Shown here piece by piece: positions 38,401 to 48,005 of a DNA stretch of 64,000 nt. A program made the position numbers and the translations under genes. The DNA lies in the NCBI RefSeq assembly GCF_011301715.1, contig NZ_CP049870.1, positions 62,001 through 126,000 of the forward strand. Direction: 5' to 3'. The notes under the pieces were generated by a model that ran no database searches, was not told the DNA's origin, and saw only the letters and a list, made by a program, of their open reading frames with translations. Origin of the DNA: Sphingomonas sp. HDW15A. Lineage in GTDB: Bacteria > Pseudomonadota > Alphaproteobacteria > Sphingomonadales > Sphingomonadaceae. How positions within the stretch are numbered: the stretch's first letter is position 1; each line of letters starts with the position of its first letter.

Positions 38401-41026
38401 ACTGGTCCAGCTCAATGCGACCACGATCCTCGGCGTCGTCGCCGCTGGCGGCGAGCATGCCGGCCAGGTGGCGTTCGCGATCCAGATCAACGGGACGACG
38501 GGCGCGCTGACGGTCGAGCAGTATCTGAGCCTCGATCATCCGGTGAACCCCAACCCCAACGATCCGCTGCAGCTTGCTGCCGGTGCGATCACGGCGACCG
38601 CGACGGTCACCGATGGTGACGGCGACCCGGCTTCCTCGGGTGCGGTCGACATCACCGGCCTGATCACGTTCCTGGACGATGGTCCGTCGGCAGTTGTCGC
38701 AGATGCGATCACGGCCGGTCTCACGAACGGCACCAATGATAGCGCGACCGCTTCGCTGGATATTGATGACGATGTCTTCAACAACTTCGGCGCAGACGGC
38801 GGCAAGGTCGTGTTCACCAATGCCACCATTACGTCACTGCAGGGCCAAAACCTGAAGTACAACGGTGTGGCATTAGAATACGCCATTTCTGCGGGTGGCC
38901 AACTTCTCACCGGCTACGTGGACGGGAACAATAACGACACGGTCGATGCTAACGAGACCGTATTCACCATTGAACTCCAGCCAGGAGGGTCGAGCAATTA
39001 TACCATCACGATGGTTCAATCCCTCGACACCGTCCAAAACATCGACTTCAATGGCGGAGGTTACAATTTCGTCGGAGGCAACGGCTCGTGGGCCGGTTTC
39101 ACCTCCGGTACCAATGGAGACGGCGTTCTCGATCTCTTGCTGACCCCAATGGTCAACGGGGCCAATTCCAGCACAATGAATACAAATGCCAACGAGGGTG
39201 GCGTCGGTTCCGGTAACTCTATCTCCTTCGGCGAAGGTGTCCGAGTCGACACGGTTCAGGATCTGCAGGCCGTCCCGGCCCCGACTCCCTCCGGCGATTA
39301 CGGCACTCTCGCGAATCAAAACCATGTGTTTGGACAACACGAAAATGTGCTTGGCATTTCGGCCGTAATAAGCACGGTCAACGGTCCTCCAGGATCGACC
39401 ACAAATATCACGATGATCGCTCGCGATGAGAGTGTGGCTTCAGACGCCAATGATTACGTCGGTGATGGCACGCAGGAGGCAATTACGGCCGTGGTGATCA
39501 CCCATGGGGCCATCACCACGACAGTCCTGAGAACCGATGGTCTCAACCAGAATGTTGTCGTTGATGGCATCTCATACAATGTTGTCTTCGGGGCGATGGA
39601 CGCGACTGTTAACGGGGTCGTCGAGGGCACCCGTATCGGCGCTGCCACAGCGGACGGGTTTGACAGCCTCGAATTCCGCAACGTCGGTGGACAAGAATTC
39701 AAGATCGGTGACTTCAACACGATAGCAATCACCAATGGTCCGATCGACTTTACCGTTCCGATTTCCGTCGTCGACGGCGACGGCGACACGGTCAGCAGCG
39801 GCAACCTCGCGATCCATGCGGATCCGGTTCCGCCGGTCGTGCTCGACATGGACGGTGACGGAGTTGAGTTCCTCGGCCTCGACGCCGGTGTCCACTACGA
39901 CTACGGCGCGGGTCTCGTAGCCACGGCCTGGGTCGGAGCGGACGATGCGATCCTGGTTCGCGATGCCAATGGCGACGGAACGGTCACGGATGCGTCCGAG
40001 TTCGTCTTCGGCGGCAATGGCGTTACAGACATGGAAGCGCTGCACGCCCAGTATGGCGAGCAGCTCGACGCAAGCGATGCCGACTTTACGATGTTCGCGC
40101 TGTGGACCGATGCCAATTCCAACGGCGTGGTCGATACCGGCGAAATGCAGTCGCTCGCCGAAGCCGGCGTTGTCAGCATCGGCCTGGTCAGCGACGGCGC
40201 AAGCTACACCGCCGCCAATGGCGATGTCGCGGTCGCCGGAAGCAGCACCTACACGATGGCTGACGGCTCAACCGGCACTGCTGCCGATGCCGCCTTTGCC
40301 ACTGGTGCGGCGAGAACCCAGGAAGTCGAACGGATTGCTGCCAACAGCAACACGACCGTCCTAGCCGCGGCCGTTGCCGCAGCTGGCATGGCGGCGAGCG
40401 CTGCGGCCGCAAGCCCAGTCGATACGCAGAATGCGGCACACAGCAACGCCGTCGTTTCCGTCGAGTCGATCAGCGTCGCTGCGGACCTCGCCTCGACCAC
40501 CTCGGTCCAGGCGCTGGCTGCAAGCTTCACCGATGCAGCCGCAACGGTCTCGGTCTCACTTGGAGATCAGGCGACGCTCTCGAGCGACTGGCATGCACCG
40601 ACGGGCGACATCGGCCAGTCGACCGGACTGGAGTCAGCGTTCAGCGCGCTCGCCGCTGGAACCGACGTCATCGAATCGCAGATGGCGTTGCCGGCCATGG
40701 CCACGACAGTCGCAATGCCGACCGCCGAAGCCATCATGGCGCTCGAAAATTCGCCAGCAGCGACGATCGACACGGTCGAACAGATCCTCGTCGATGCGCT
40801 GGCGGGTGGCGGCGTCAACCAGATCGATACGCTGATGAATGCCCTTCCGGACAACGGAAATGGCGGAATTGCGCAGATCGATAGCGCTGCAAGCGGGTTG
40901 CACGGCCTCGTTCCGACCTGGGACATGGGCGGAGATGCCGGATTTACGCCGGCGGTTCCGACGATAATCACGGCCGAAGCGATGATGCTTCACGTGGATG
41001 CAATCCAGCCTGTGGCCAACGGCTAA
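32448..41026 (+). CDS. Giant type I-secreted repeat adhesin (LapA/BapA-like), frameshifted in this sequence
   Basis: Restoring one G gives an uninterrupted protein of 2,859 residues. The ATG at 32448 has AAAGGTGG just upstream. Layout: residues 1-210, a beta-rich N-terminal region; PAAG at 215-218, a likely LapG cleavage site; a proline/glycine-rich spacer; two diverged repeats (about 33690-34790); seven almost identical 185-residue DUF5801-like repeats; a unique region; then Asp/Asn calcium loops (DMDGDGVEFL, DANGDGTVTD, DANSNGVVDTGE) near the C-terminus, as in T1SS substrates. The frame breaks at 35594-35597, where G4 replaces the G5 of the other copies. It heads the secretion operon. Likely role: cell-surface attachment and biofilm formation. 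Confidence 0.88.
34791..38674 (+). repeat. Seven tandem 555-bp repeats in the adhesin gene
   Basis: Copies begin at about 34791, 35346, 35900, 36455, 37010, 37565 and 38120. Each encodes 185 residues starting near DDGPS and ending near ITGLI. They are almost identical in DNA: copy 1 differs near its start (GTGAGC for GCGAAC), copy 2 lacks one G, and copy 7 has A for G at 38401. Such similarity implies recent expansion or gene conversion; copy number is expected to vary among strains. Confidence 0.97.
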
Positions 41027-41033
41027 ACCTGAC

Positions 41034-41060
41034 GCGGGTCCCTGGTGGACGGGGACCCGC
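41034..41060 (+). terminator. Strong hairpin between the adhesin and tolC genes (attenuator or stabiliser)
   Basis: GCGGGTCCC (41034-41042) pairs perfectly with GGGACCCGC (41052-41060) across a nine-base loop, just after the adhesin stop and 28 bases before the tolC ATG. It lacks a T-tract, so partial termination or mRNA end protection is more likely than a full stop. It could set the ratio of adhesin to exporter. Confidence 0.5.
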
Positions 41061-41088
41061 CTCAGACAGACCAGAGAAGGGGGAAGAC

Positions 41089-42561
41089 ATGAATAAGTAC
41101 TGGTATCTGATTGCCCCGGGTGCGCTGCTTGCTGCGGCTAGTCCGGCTTTCGCGATCGAACTGCGTGATGCGGTTCAGGCCGCGTTGAACACCAACCCGG
41201 AAATCCGTCAGGCGATCCACAACAAGCAGGCCACCCGCGAAGAGCGCGAGCAGGCCGAGGGCTTGTGGCTTCCACGCGTTTCGGTCGAGGCCGCAGCCGG
41301 CGCCCGTTATCTCAGCAATCCGACCCGGCGCAGCATTGGGCTGGATGACAATCAGTTGTGGCCGGTCGAGGGCAGCCTCACCGTTGATCAGCTTTTGTTC
41401 GACATGGGCGGCCGCGAGGCTGAAATCCGCCGCCAGGCTTCGCGAACCGACGCCGCCGCGGCCCGGATCGAGGAACGTTCCGAATATGTCGCGCTGAACG
41501 TGGCTCGCGCCTACATCGATTACCTGCTGCAGCAGCGGCTGGTTGCAATCGCCCAGGACAATGCGACGTTCCATGAACGCCTTGCCGGCGATCTTCGCGA
41601 AGGCGTCGCCAAGGGTTCGATCAGCATCGCGGACCAGCAGCAGGCTGAAGAGCGGCTCCAGTCGGCACGCGCGCGAGTAACCGAGGCGCGCGAAGACCTC
41701 GACACCGCAGCGATCCAGTTCCAGACACTTGCCGGCGTTCCGATCGACAGCGTGACGATGCCGCCGGATCTTTCGCAATATATGCCCGCGACCCTCCAGG
41801 AGGCGGAAGGTCTCGCTCGTCAGTACAATCCGCGAGTGCAGGAATCGATCGCCGATCTTTCGACGGCCCGCGAGGTCACCAAGGCCGCCAAGTCCGAATT
41901 GGGTCCACGCTTCAACCTCGAAGGCACGGCTCGCGTCGGGCATGACATCGACGGTTATGACGGCAAGACGACCGACGTACTTGGCCGCGTCGTCATGCGC
42001 TGGTTGATCTTCAATGGCGGGACCAACGTCCATAACGTTCGTGAGCAGCAGTCGCGTGCCGATGAAGCACATGCCCGCCTTTTCGAGATGACCCGCCGTG
42101 CGGAAGAAGATGCCCGCTCGGCCTGGAGCCGCCTGACCAACCAGAGCCGGCTGGTTACGGAGCTCGAAACGCAAGGCCGCGTCGCCGATGACCTGCTGCT
42201 GTCCTATCGCGAGCAGTTCAACGTCGGCCGTCGCTCCTTGCTTGACGTGCTCGATGCTCAGAACACGCGCTACAACGTTCAAGCTTCGGCCGAGACCGCG
42301 CGTCTCGCCAAGCTCTACGCGCAATATCGTGTGCTCGCATCGATTAACCGCCTGATCGAAGCGCTTGGAGTCAACATGCCGACCGAGGCGTGGAGCGACG
42401 AGCGCACCCAATACCGGGTGAACCCGATTCCGCCGGAGGATCTGCAGGAGAATAGCCTTCCGCAGCCCCTGATGGGACCGCCGGCCGCGCCGGTAAACGC
42501 TGCGGCTGCGCCCGCGCCGGCCGAAGCGCCGGTGGAGCCTGCTCCGACGGGCGGACAATAA
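41089..42561 (+). CDS. TolC-family outer-membrane channel of the type I secretion system (LapE-like)
   Basis: A 490-residue protein with signal peptide (PGALLAAASPAFA) and two TolC repeats, each ending in long coiled-coil helices (ASRTDAAAARIEERSEY, EQAEGLWLPRVS, NVRYN-like blocks). It would form the trimeric outer-membrane tunnel for the adhesin. The C-terminal 60 residues are a proline/alanine-rich tail beyond the family core. It lies 62 bases after the adhesin gene and 19 bases before the exporter gene, on the same strand, as in Lap and Bap operons. Confidence 0.93.
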   Translation: MNKYWYLIAPGALLAAASPAFAIELRDAVQAALNTNPEIRQAIHNKQATREEREQAEGLWLPRVSVEAAAGARYLSNPTRRSIGLDDNQLWPVEGSLTVDQLLFDMGGREAEIRRQASRTDAAAARIEERSEYVALNVARAYIDYLLQQRLVAIAQDNATFHERLAGDLREGVAKGSISIADQQQAEERLQSARARVTEAREDLDTAAIQFQTLAGVPIDSVTMPPDLSQYMPATLQEAEGLARQYNPRVQESIADLSTAREVTKAAKSELGPRFNLEGTARVGHDIDGYDGKTTDVLGRVVMRWLIFNGGTNVHNVREQQSRADEAHARLFEMTRRAEEDARSAWSRLTNQSRLVTELETQGRVADDLLLSYREQFNVGRRSLLDVLDAQNTRYNVQASAETARLAKLYAQYRVLASINRLIEALGVNMPTEAWSDERTQYRVNPIPPEDLQENSLPQPLMGPPAAPVNAAAAPAPAEAPVEPAPTGGQ

Positions 42562-42580
42562 GAGTTGAAGGGGACAAGGG

Positions 42581-44734
42581 TTGAGTTTCGTGCACTGGCT
42601 GGAATCCACGCCGTCGCGTGAGATCGACCCTGTCCTTGACTGCCTAGCCTTCCTCGCGCGCAGGTCCGACCGGCCGTCTTCCCCGGTTCTCCTGCGTGCG
42701 GGGTTGGCACTATCGGATAAAGGCACGCTGCCTTTCCACCAGGTTGAGCCCGCGCTCGATCAGGTTGGAATGCGCGGCGATCCGATGGTGCGTCGCCTGA
42801 AGGGCTGGCCGGTCCAGCGCCTCCCGGCAATTCTCGAACTCAAGGATGATCGCGCCGCAGTGCTGCTTGAGGTCAAGGGCGGTGACGGTCTCGTCTATGC
42901 GCCCGGTCTCGCCGAGGCGATGTGGGTCAAGCTCGACGATCTCCAGTCGGCATACACCGGCCGCGCGGTCGCCGTTGAGGCCGACCCGACGCGCGAGCGA
43001 GAGGGCGAGCGCCCGTGGGACAAGGCCAAGCGAACCCACTGGTTCTGGTCGGAGGTGTGGAAGGAGCGTCGCGAATTCTGGCCGGTGATGCTGGCTGCAC
43101 TGATCGTCAACCTGCTGGCTCTGGCCGTGCCGTTGTTCACGATGAACGTTTACGACCGGGTCATCCCTAACAAGGCGATTCCAACTTTGTGGGTTTTGGC
43201 CCTCGGTGTGGCGCTTGCGCTGGCGTTTGATTTTGCGCTTCGGATCGCGCGTTCGCGGCTGGTCGATGAGATCGGCCTGACTCTCGACGCAAAACTGAGT
43301 CAAAAGCTTTTCGAAAAAGTCATGAACCTGCCGATGGCGAGCCGCCAAGGCAGCACTGGCGCCTTGGCCAAGCGGCTTTCCGAATATGAGCTCGTACGGG
43401 ACTTCTTTGCTTCGACCACGGTGGTTTTGCTCGTCGACCTTAGTTTCCTGCTCCTCTTTCTGATCTTCATTACGGTGCTGGCTGGTTGGCTGGTCTTGGT
43501 GCCACTTGTCGGGATCGCGCTAATGGCGCTCGCCGGCTACTCGCTTCAGAAGAAGATGGGGCGAAGCGCCATCGACGCCCAAGCCGACGCCAGCCTGCAA
43601 CATTCGATGCTGGTCGAGTCCATTGGGGGGCTCGAGACATTGAAAGCCGCTCGTGCAGAAGGGCAGATGCTTGGCCGCTGGCGCCGCTATGCGTCAATGA
43701 GTGCCGCAACGCAGGAACACATGCGCCGGGTCACTGCAGTGGCGGTGAATCTTACGAGCTCATCTCAGCAGCTCATCAGCATCGGTCTGATCGTGGGCGG
43801 CTTCTATCGCTTCAATGCTGGCGAAATGTCGATGGGCGCCATCATCGCCATTGTCATGCTCGCCGGTCGTGCGATGTCACCGGTTGGGCAGTTCGCCTTC
43901 CTCATGACGCGCGCAAAGCAGGCTCTGACGACGATGAACTCCCTCCAACAGATGATGGAGGTCGAAGACGAGCGCCAGACCTCCGCGCGCTCGATCGTTC
44001 CGGAAATCCGCGTTGGCAAGATCGAACTCATTGACGTCGACTTCGCGTATCCGGGGGCCTCCGCGAACGCGCTCAACGGCGTATGCCTAAAGATCGAGCC
44101 GGGCGAGCGGATCGGCATCATCGGGCGAGTCGCTTCCGGCAAGTCGACGCTCGGACGAGTCCTTTGCGGTTTGTACACGCCCACAGGCGGAGTGATGACC
44201 GTCGATGGCCTCGACAGCCGTCAATATCATCCGCACCAGCTGCGTGACGAATTCCGTTTCGTTGCCCAGGATTCGGAGCTGTTTAGCGGCTCGGTTCGGG
44301 ACAACCTCATGCTTGGCGCTGCCCAGGCCGACGATCAGCAGCTGATCGATGCCGTCATTCGTTCGGGCGCCGACATCTTCCTCTCGCGCGACGCCGCCGG
44401 CTTCGATTTCCCGGTCGGCGAGCGCGGCACGCGTTTGTCCGGCGGGCAGCGCTCGCTTCTCGTGCTGGCCCGGGCGCTCGTCTCGCCATGCAAGCTCCTT
44501 TTCCTCGACGAACCCACGGGATCGATGGACACGCAGACCGAGAATTATTTCATCGAGCGACTAAGGAATGCGCTCACCCCGAAGCAAACTCTCATCGTCT
44601 CGACGCATCGTCATCAGATGCTGAACATCGTCGACCGGCTGATCGTCATCGACGGAGGCCGGATCGTCGCCGACGGCCCGCGCCAGGATATCCTCGGCCG
44701 GCTCGGCAATGTCGCCAAGGAGGCGAAGAAATGA
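42581..44734 (+). CDS. Type I secretion ABC transporter, permease and ATPase (LapB-like)
   Basis: A 717-residue inner-membrane exporter. The N-terminal 130 residues resemble a C39-peptidase-like domain without an obvious catalytic cysteine, as in exporters of RTX proteins. About six membrane helices follow (residues 165-430), then an ATPase with Walker A GRVASGKST at 515-523, signature LSGGQ at 619-623 and Walker B LLFLDEPT. Start is TTG with AAGGGG- and ACAAGGG-like ribosome sites upstream. It pumps the adhesin through the HlyD and TolC partners encoded alongside. Its stop overlaps the next gene's ATG (ATGA). Confidence 0.94.
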   Translation: MSFVHWLESTPSREIDPVLDCLAFLARRSDRPSSPVLLRAGLALSDKGTLPFHQVEPALDQVGMRGDPMVRRLKGWPVQRLPAILELKDDRAAVLLEVKGGDGLVYAPGLAEAMWVKLDDLQSAYTGRAVAVEADPTREREGERPWDKAKRTHWFWSEVWKERREFWPVMLAALIVNLLALAVPLFTMNVYDRVIPNKAIPTLWVLALGVALALAFDFALRIARSRLVDEIGLTLDAKLSQKLFEKVMNLPMASRQGSTGALAKRLSEYELVRDFFASTTVVLLVDLSFLLLFLIFITVLAGWLVLVPLVGIALMALAGYSLQKKMGRSAIDAQADASLQHSMLVESIGGLETLKAARAEGQMLGRWRRYASMSAATQEHMRRVTAVAVNLTSSSQQLISIGLIVGGFYRFNAGEMSMGAIIAIVMLAGRAMSPVGQFAFLMTRAKQALTTMNSLQQMMEVEDERQTSARSIVPEIRVGKIELIDVDFAYPGASANALNGVCLKIEPGERIGIIGRVASGKSTLGRVLCGLYTPTGGVMTVDGLDSRQYHPHQLRDEFRFVAQDSELFSGSVRDNLMLGAAQADDQQLIDAVIRSGADIFLSRDAAGFDFPVGERGTRLSGGQRSLLVLARALVSPCKLLFLDEPTGSMDTQTENYFIERLRNALTPKQTLIVSTHRHQMLNIVDRLIVIDGGRIVADGPRQDILGRLGNVAKEAKK

Positions 44735-45773
44735 CCTGGTTGCGCGCCCGATCCGCATTTTTCGAAATCCGTCGCTGGGTTCTCGCGGCGGGGCCCTTCT
44801 GGTGGCGCTGGCCTCCTTTGCGGCTGTTTCCCTGCTCGCGCTTCGCAGCGAGCGAGCCGAGGCCAGCGCTGTCGCGTCGGCCCAGGCCGCCAAGCTGGTC
44901 GAGGCGACGATCGACCATGCAAACGAGGTTCGGGCGGTTGGCGAAGATGCGAAGCTGATCAACGCGACCATGCCATTCAGTACGGCGCCAGTGCGTGCCG
45001 CCAATGCGTTTGTTATCCCGGCTGCCGATGAAATCGATCATCGCCGCGCTCTGCTGTGCCTGACCCAGGCCGTATATTATGAGGCTGGGTACGAGCCGAT
45101 CGCCGGTCGGCGGGCCGTCGCCCAAGTCGTTTTGAACCGGACTCGTCACCCAGCCTTCCCAAAGTCCGTCTGCGGCGTGGTATATCAGCGTAACTCGACG
45201 CCGATCTGCCAGTTTACGTTCGTTTGCGACGGCTCGCTCGATCGCCGTCCGGAGCCGGGCGCGTGGCGAATTGCACAGCAAATCGCGAGCGAAGCACTGG
45301 CCGGCTACGTCGAAAAGTCGGTCGGATCCGCGACCCATTACCACGCCGATTACGTCGCGCCGCGCTGGGCCCCGCTGCTGGCGAAGATCAGCAAGATCGG
45401 CGCACACATCTTCTACCGCTGGCCGGGCGCATGGGGCATGCCGGGCGCGTTCGCCGGCCGCTACATGGGCGAGCCGCGCGATCCTGCGACGATGCGTCCG
45501 CTGATCGTCCGCGTACCGGGCATCGATGGACAGACGATCGAACAAGTGACCGGCACCGGCCCAATTATCGACGGGACGATGCTTAAGCGCGCTCCGAACG
45601 ATGTCGGCGGATTGTTGGATACGTCGAAGGGCTGGACTTTGAACATTCCGTTGCCCTCTGAGGCGGGGTCCGCCACGCATGCCGTTGCCGAACGCCAGGC
45701 GAATGCCCCCGCGCCGGCCGAAAAGGCTCAAAATGACGCAGCCGCTCCAACCACCGTGCTCGCCTCGCGCTGA
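44731..45773 (+). CDS. SleB-type cell wall hydrolase, frameshifted near its start in this sequence
   Basis: The most likely start is the ATG at 44731: it overlaps the previous stop (ATGA) and has AAGGAGG at 44717-44723. That frame gives MTWLRARSAFF...WVLAAG and then leaves the protein; one G added to the G4 run at 44790-44793 continues into ALLVALASFAAVSLLALRS, completing a membrane anchor. The alternative ATG at 44709 reads through in one frame but lacks a ribosome site. The SleB-like hydrolase domain, about residues 95-240, contains CLTQAVYYEAGYEP, AQVVLNRTRHPAFP, CQFTFVCDG and GSATHYHADYV. It may open peptidoglycan for the secretion machine. Confidence 0.8.
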
Positions 45774-45792
45774 CAGGGTATAAAGAATCATC

Positions 45793-47052
45793 ATGGCTTC
45801 CACTGCGTTCATCCCGGAACTCGCCCGTCGGCATAGCGAGCTTAGCGGCTCCCGCCGGGTCATCATCTATTCTGCAGCGTTCTTCCTAGTTTTCCTGCTG
45901 TGGGCGAGCATTGCCCAAGTCGACGAAGTGACCAGCGGACAGGGAAAGGTCATCCCCTCCAGCAAGGTGCAGATCATCCAGTCTGCGGACCCGGCGACGG
46001 TCGCGGAATTACTTGTAAGGGCCGGCCAGCCGGTGAAGCGCGGCCAGCTTCTCGCCAGGCTCGACAATCCGGAGAGCCGCTCGATCCTAGCAGAGACTGA
46101 AGCGCTCGAAGCACGGGCCGCTCGTCTCGGCGCCGAAGGGTTGGGAACCTCGTCGGGAGCGCTCCAGGGCGAGGAAGCCGCGCTCAGCGAAGTACGGCGC
46201 CAGACCTTGTCTTCGCGGGTCAGCGCCCTGCGCGCTTCGGCGGAACAGCGCCGCCGCGAAGCCGCGGAAGCCAGCGCCACGATCTCGTCACTGTCCCAAA
46301 GCCTCCAATTGGCGCAGGAGAACGTGAACCGTCTCGCGCCGCTTGCCGCCAAGAATATTGTTCCGCAAACCGAACTTGCAACTGCCCAGCGCGAAGTCGT
46401 TGACCTGCGCGGCCGGATCGCTGCCGCGCGCGAGCAGCAAGGCCGGGCCATGGCTGCCGTCAGCGAAGCGCAGAGTCAGGCCAGCGAAGCGCAGTTCGAA
46501 TTTCGCAAGCAGGCGCTAGACGAGCGGAGCCAGGTTCAGCAGAAGATTGCCGTAAACCAGCAGTCGCTGCAGGGGCGGGGACAGTCCGGCCGGCTGGAAC
46601 TGCGCTCACCGGTAGATGGCGTCGTCAACGACGTGAAAGTCACGACCATCGGTGGTTTTGTCGCAGCCGGCGAAAAGGTAATGGAAGTCGTTCCGATGGG
46701 CGACAAGCTGCTGGTCGAGACGCGCGTCAAGCCCAGCGATATCGCCTTCATCAAGGTCGGCGACAAAGCGCTGGTCAAGGTGACGGCTTACGATTTCTCG
46801 ACCTATGGCGGGCTCGATGGGCGCGTCGTTCAGGTTTCCGCCGATTCCATTTACGATGAAGCCGAGCGACAGGCCTACTTCACCGTCATCGTCGAAACGG
46901 AGCGCAGCTACCTGCATTCCGCTGGGCGAAAGCTCCCGATTACGCCGGGCATGATGACCGATACCCAGATCATCACCGGGCGTAAAAGCATCCTAACATA
47001 TCTTTTGAAACCGCTTTCGAAAGCCCGGAGCGAAGCGCTTCGGGAACGCTAG
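45793..47052 (+). CDS. HlyD-family periplasmic adaptor of the type I secretion system (LapC-like)
   Basis: A 419-residue membrane-fusion protein. One N-terminal helix (VIIYSAAFFLVFLLWASIAQV) anchors it in the inner membrane; it is followed by DEVTSGQGKVIPSSKVQII, the conserved start of the lipoyl half. A coiled-coil hairpin spans about residues 100-260 and the C-terminal barrel contains GRVVQVSADSIYDEAERQAYFTV and the family ending TPGMMTDTQIITGRKS. It would bridge the ABC exporter and TolC channel. Last gene on this strand; it overlaps the convergent protease gene by four bases. Confidence 0.94.
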   Translation: MASTAFIPELARRHSELSGSRRVIIYSAAFFLVFLLWASIAQVDEVTSGQGKVIPSSKVQIIQSADPATVAELLVRAGQPVKRGQLLARLDNPESRSILAETEALEARAARLGAEGLGTSSGALQGEEAALSEVRRQTLSSRVSALRASAEQRRREAAEASATISSLSQSLQLAQENVNRLAPLAAKNIVPQTELATAQREVVDLRGRIAAAREQQGRAMAAVSEAQSQASEAQFEFRKQALDERSQVQQKIAVNQQSLQGRGQSGRLELRSPVDGVVNDVKVTTIGGFVAAGEKVMEVVPMGDKLLVETRVKPSDIAFIKVGDKALVKVTAYDFSTYGGLDGRVVQVSADSIYDEAERQAYFTVIVETERSYLHSAGRKLPITPGMMTDTQIITGRKSILTYLLKPLSKARSEALRER

Positions 47053-47942
47053 AAGGCGATCGAGACGACGACCGGATCGCCCGCCGCGACCTCCGCAGTG
47101 GCGACGATCTCAGTTGCCGGATTTGCGGCCGCATATTGGATCGCGGGCTCGTTCCCACGGCGATATCCGTGTGTCCAGCTGCGATCGCCGGAGAAAGTCA
47201 GGATCGGCCGGTATTCGGGGATGGAATCACTGTCGACGATCCGGTTCGTCCCATTGTCCAGCACAAGCAAGCGACCGTCGGCCCTGACGACCAAGACGGC
47301 ATGATCCGCCCGGCGACGGACATCGTGCAAGATTACGAGATAGAGATCTTTTTCAGCGAAGCCGGCATGACGAAGCAATTGCAGCTTTGCGATTGCGAAA
47401 TCCTCGCAGTCGCCACGACCGCGCCGAAGCGTTTCGCCTGCCGCAAGCCAGAGGTCGGCATAGCCGAACTGCCGCTTGTCGTTGGCGAATTGTACACGAG
47501 CGTTGACGAAGCGGTTGACGGCATCGAGCTGTTCGATCGCACCTAATCCCGAAAGACGCTTCACAAAGGCTGACGCTGCCAATCCGATCGGCATGCGCTC
47601 CACTTTCGCCCAGCGCCGCTCGAGCGGCGTGGTCCCAACAGCCAGTGCGACCGAGCCGAAAACATCGGGCCGATCATCCGGCACGATCCGGGGCGTGATC
47701 GGGACCATGCCTCGACTGTTTCCGTCGTAGCCAGCCGCGCCAGCAGTTACGTTCCGCGCGGCGCCCTGGCTCGCAAGAATGGCGGCGAGGCTGCTGGGCG
47801 CGCCAAGAATGGCTTCGGTCTTGCTATAGCTCGCGTTACGCGGTGCCACGGACGCCCCAAGAGGCAACTCGCCCGCAACCGCCGGAACGGAGGCGAGAGC
47901 CCATCCTGCGAGGGCAGCAGCGATGCGAACGGCGCGTTTCAT
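47049..47942 (-). CDS. LapG-like transglutaminase-type cysteine protease (BTLCP family)
   Basis: A 297-residue periplasmic protein with a signal peptide (RIAAALAGWALASVPAVAG). The catalytic triad of the BTLCP family is visible: Cys179 (GRGDCEDFA), His214 (RADHAVLVV) and Asp229 (LLVLDNGTN), with spacing close to that of Pseudomonas LapG. LapG cuts adhesins after a di-alanine near their N-terminus, releasing them from the cell. Here the gene sits convergent to the adhesin operon, whose product carries a matching PAAG, so that role is likely. LapG is normally held by LapD under high c-di-GMP; no lapD is in the window. Confidence 0.88.
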   Translation of the reverse strand: MKRAVRIAAALAGWALASVPAVAGELPLGASVAPRNASYSKTEAILGAPSSLAAILASQGAARNVTAGAAGYDGNSRGMVPITPRIVPDDRPDVFGSVALAVGTTPLERRWAKVERMPIGLAASAFVKRLSGLGAIEQLDAVNRFVNARVQFANDKRQFGYADLWLAAGETLRRGRGDCEDFAIAKLQLLRHAGFAEKDLYLVILHDVRRRADHAVLVVRADGRLLVLDNGTNRIVDSDSIPEYRPILTFSGDRSWTHGYRRGNEPAIQYAAANPATEIVATAEVAAGDPVVVSIAF

Positions 47943-48005
47943 TGCGCCGACAATCGCAGGACATCACCAAAGTCCGCTTAAACGCCATGGTTAAGGGCGC
48001 GCTAA

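Noticed and set aside
35564..38539. A 991-codon open frame on the minus strand through the adhesin repeats
   Set aside because: It is the mirror of the tandem repeats: one open 185-codon antisense stretch copied many times. It contains no known domain, and the plus-strand frame has clear secreted-adhesin features.
34791..38674. Possible CRISPR-like or mobile repeat array
   Set aside because: Units are 555 bases, directly adjacent without spacers, and in frame with a protein domain, so this is a coding repeat.
41062..42726. 554-codon minus-strand frame opposite the tolC-like gene
   Set aside because: No domain or ribosome site; the plus-strand gene has a signal peptide, TolC repeats and operon context.
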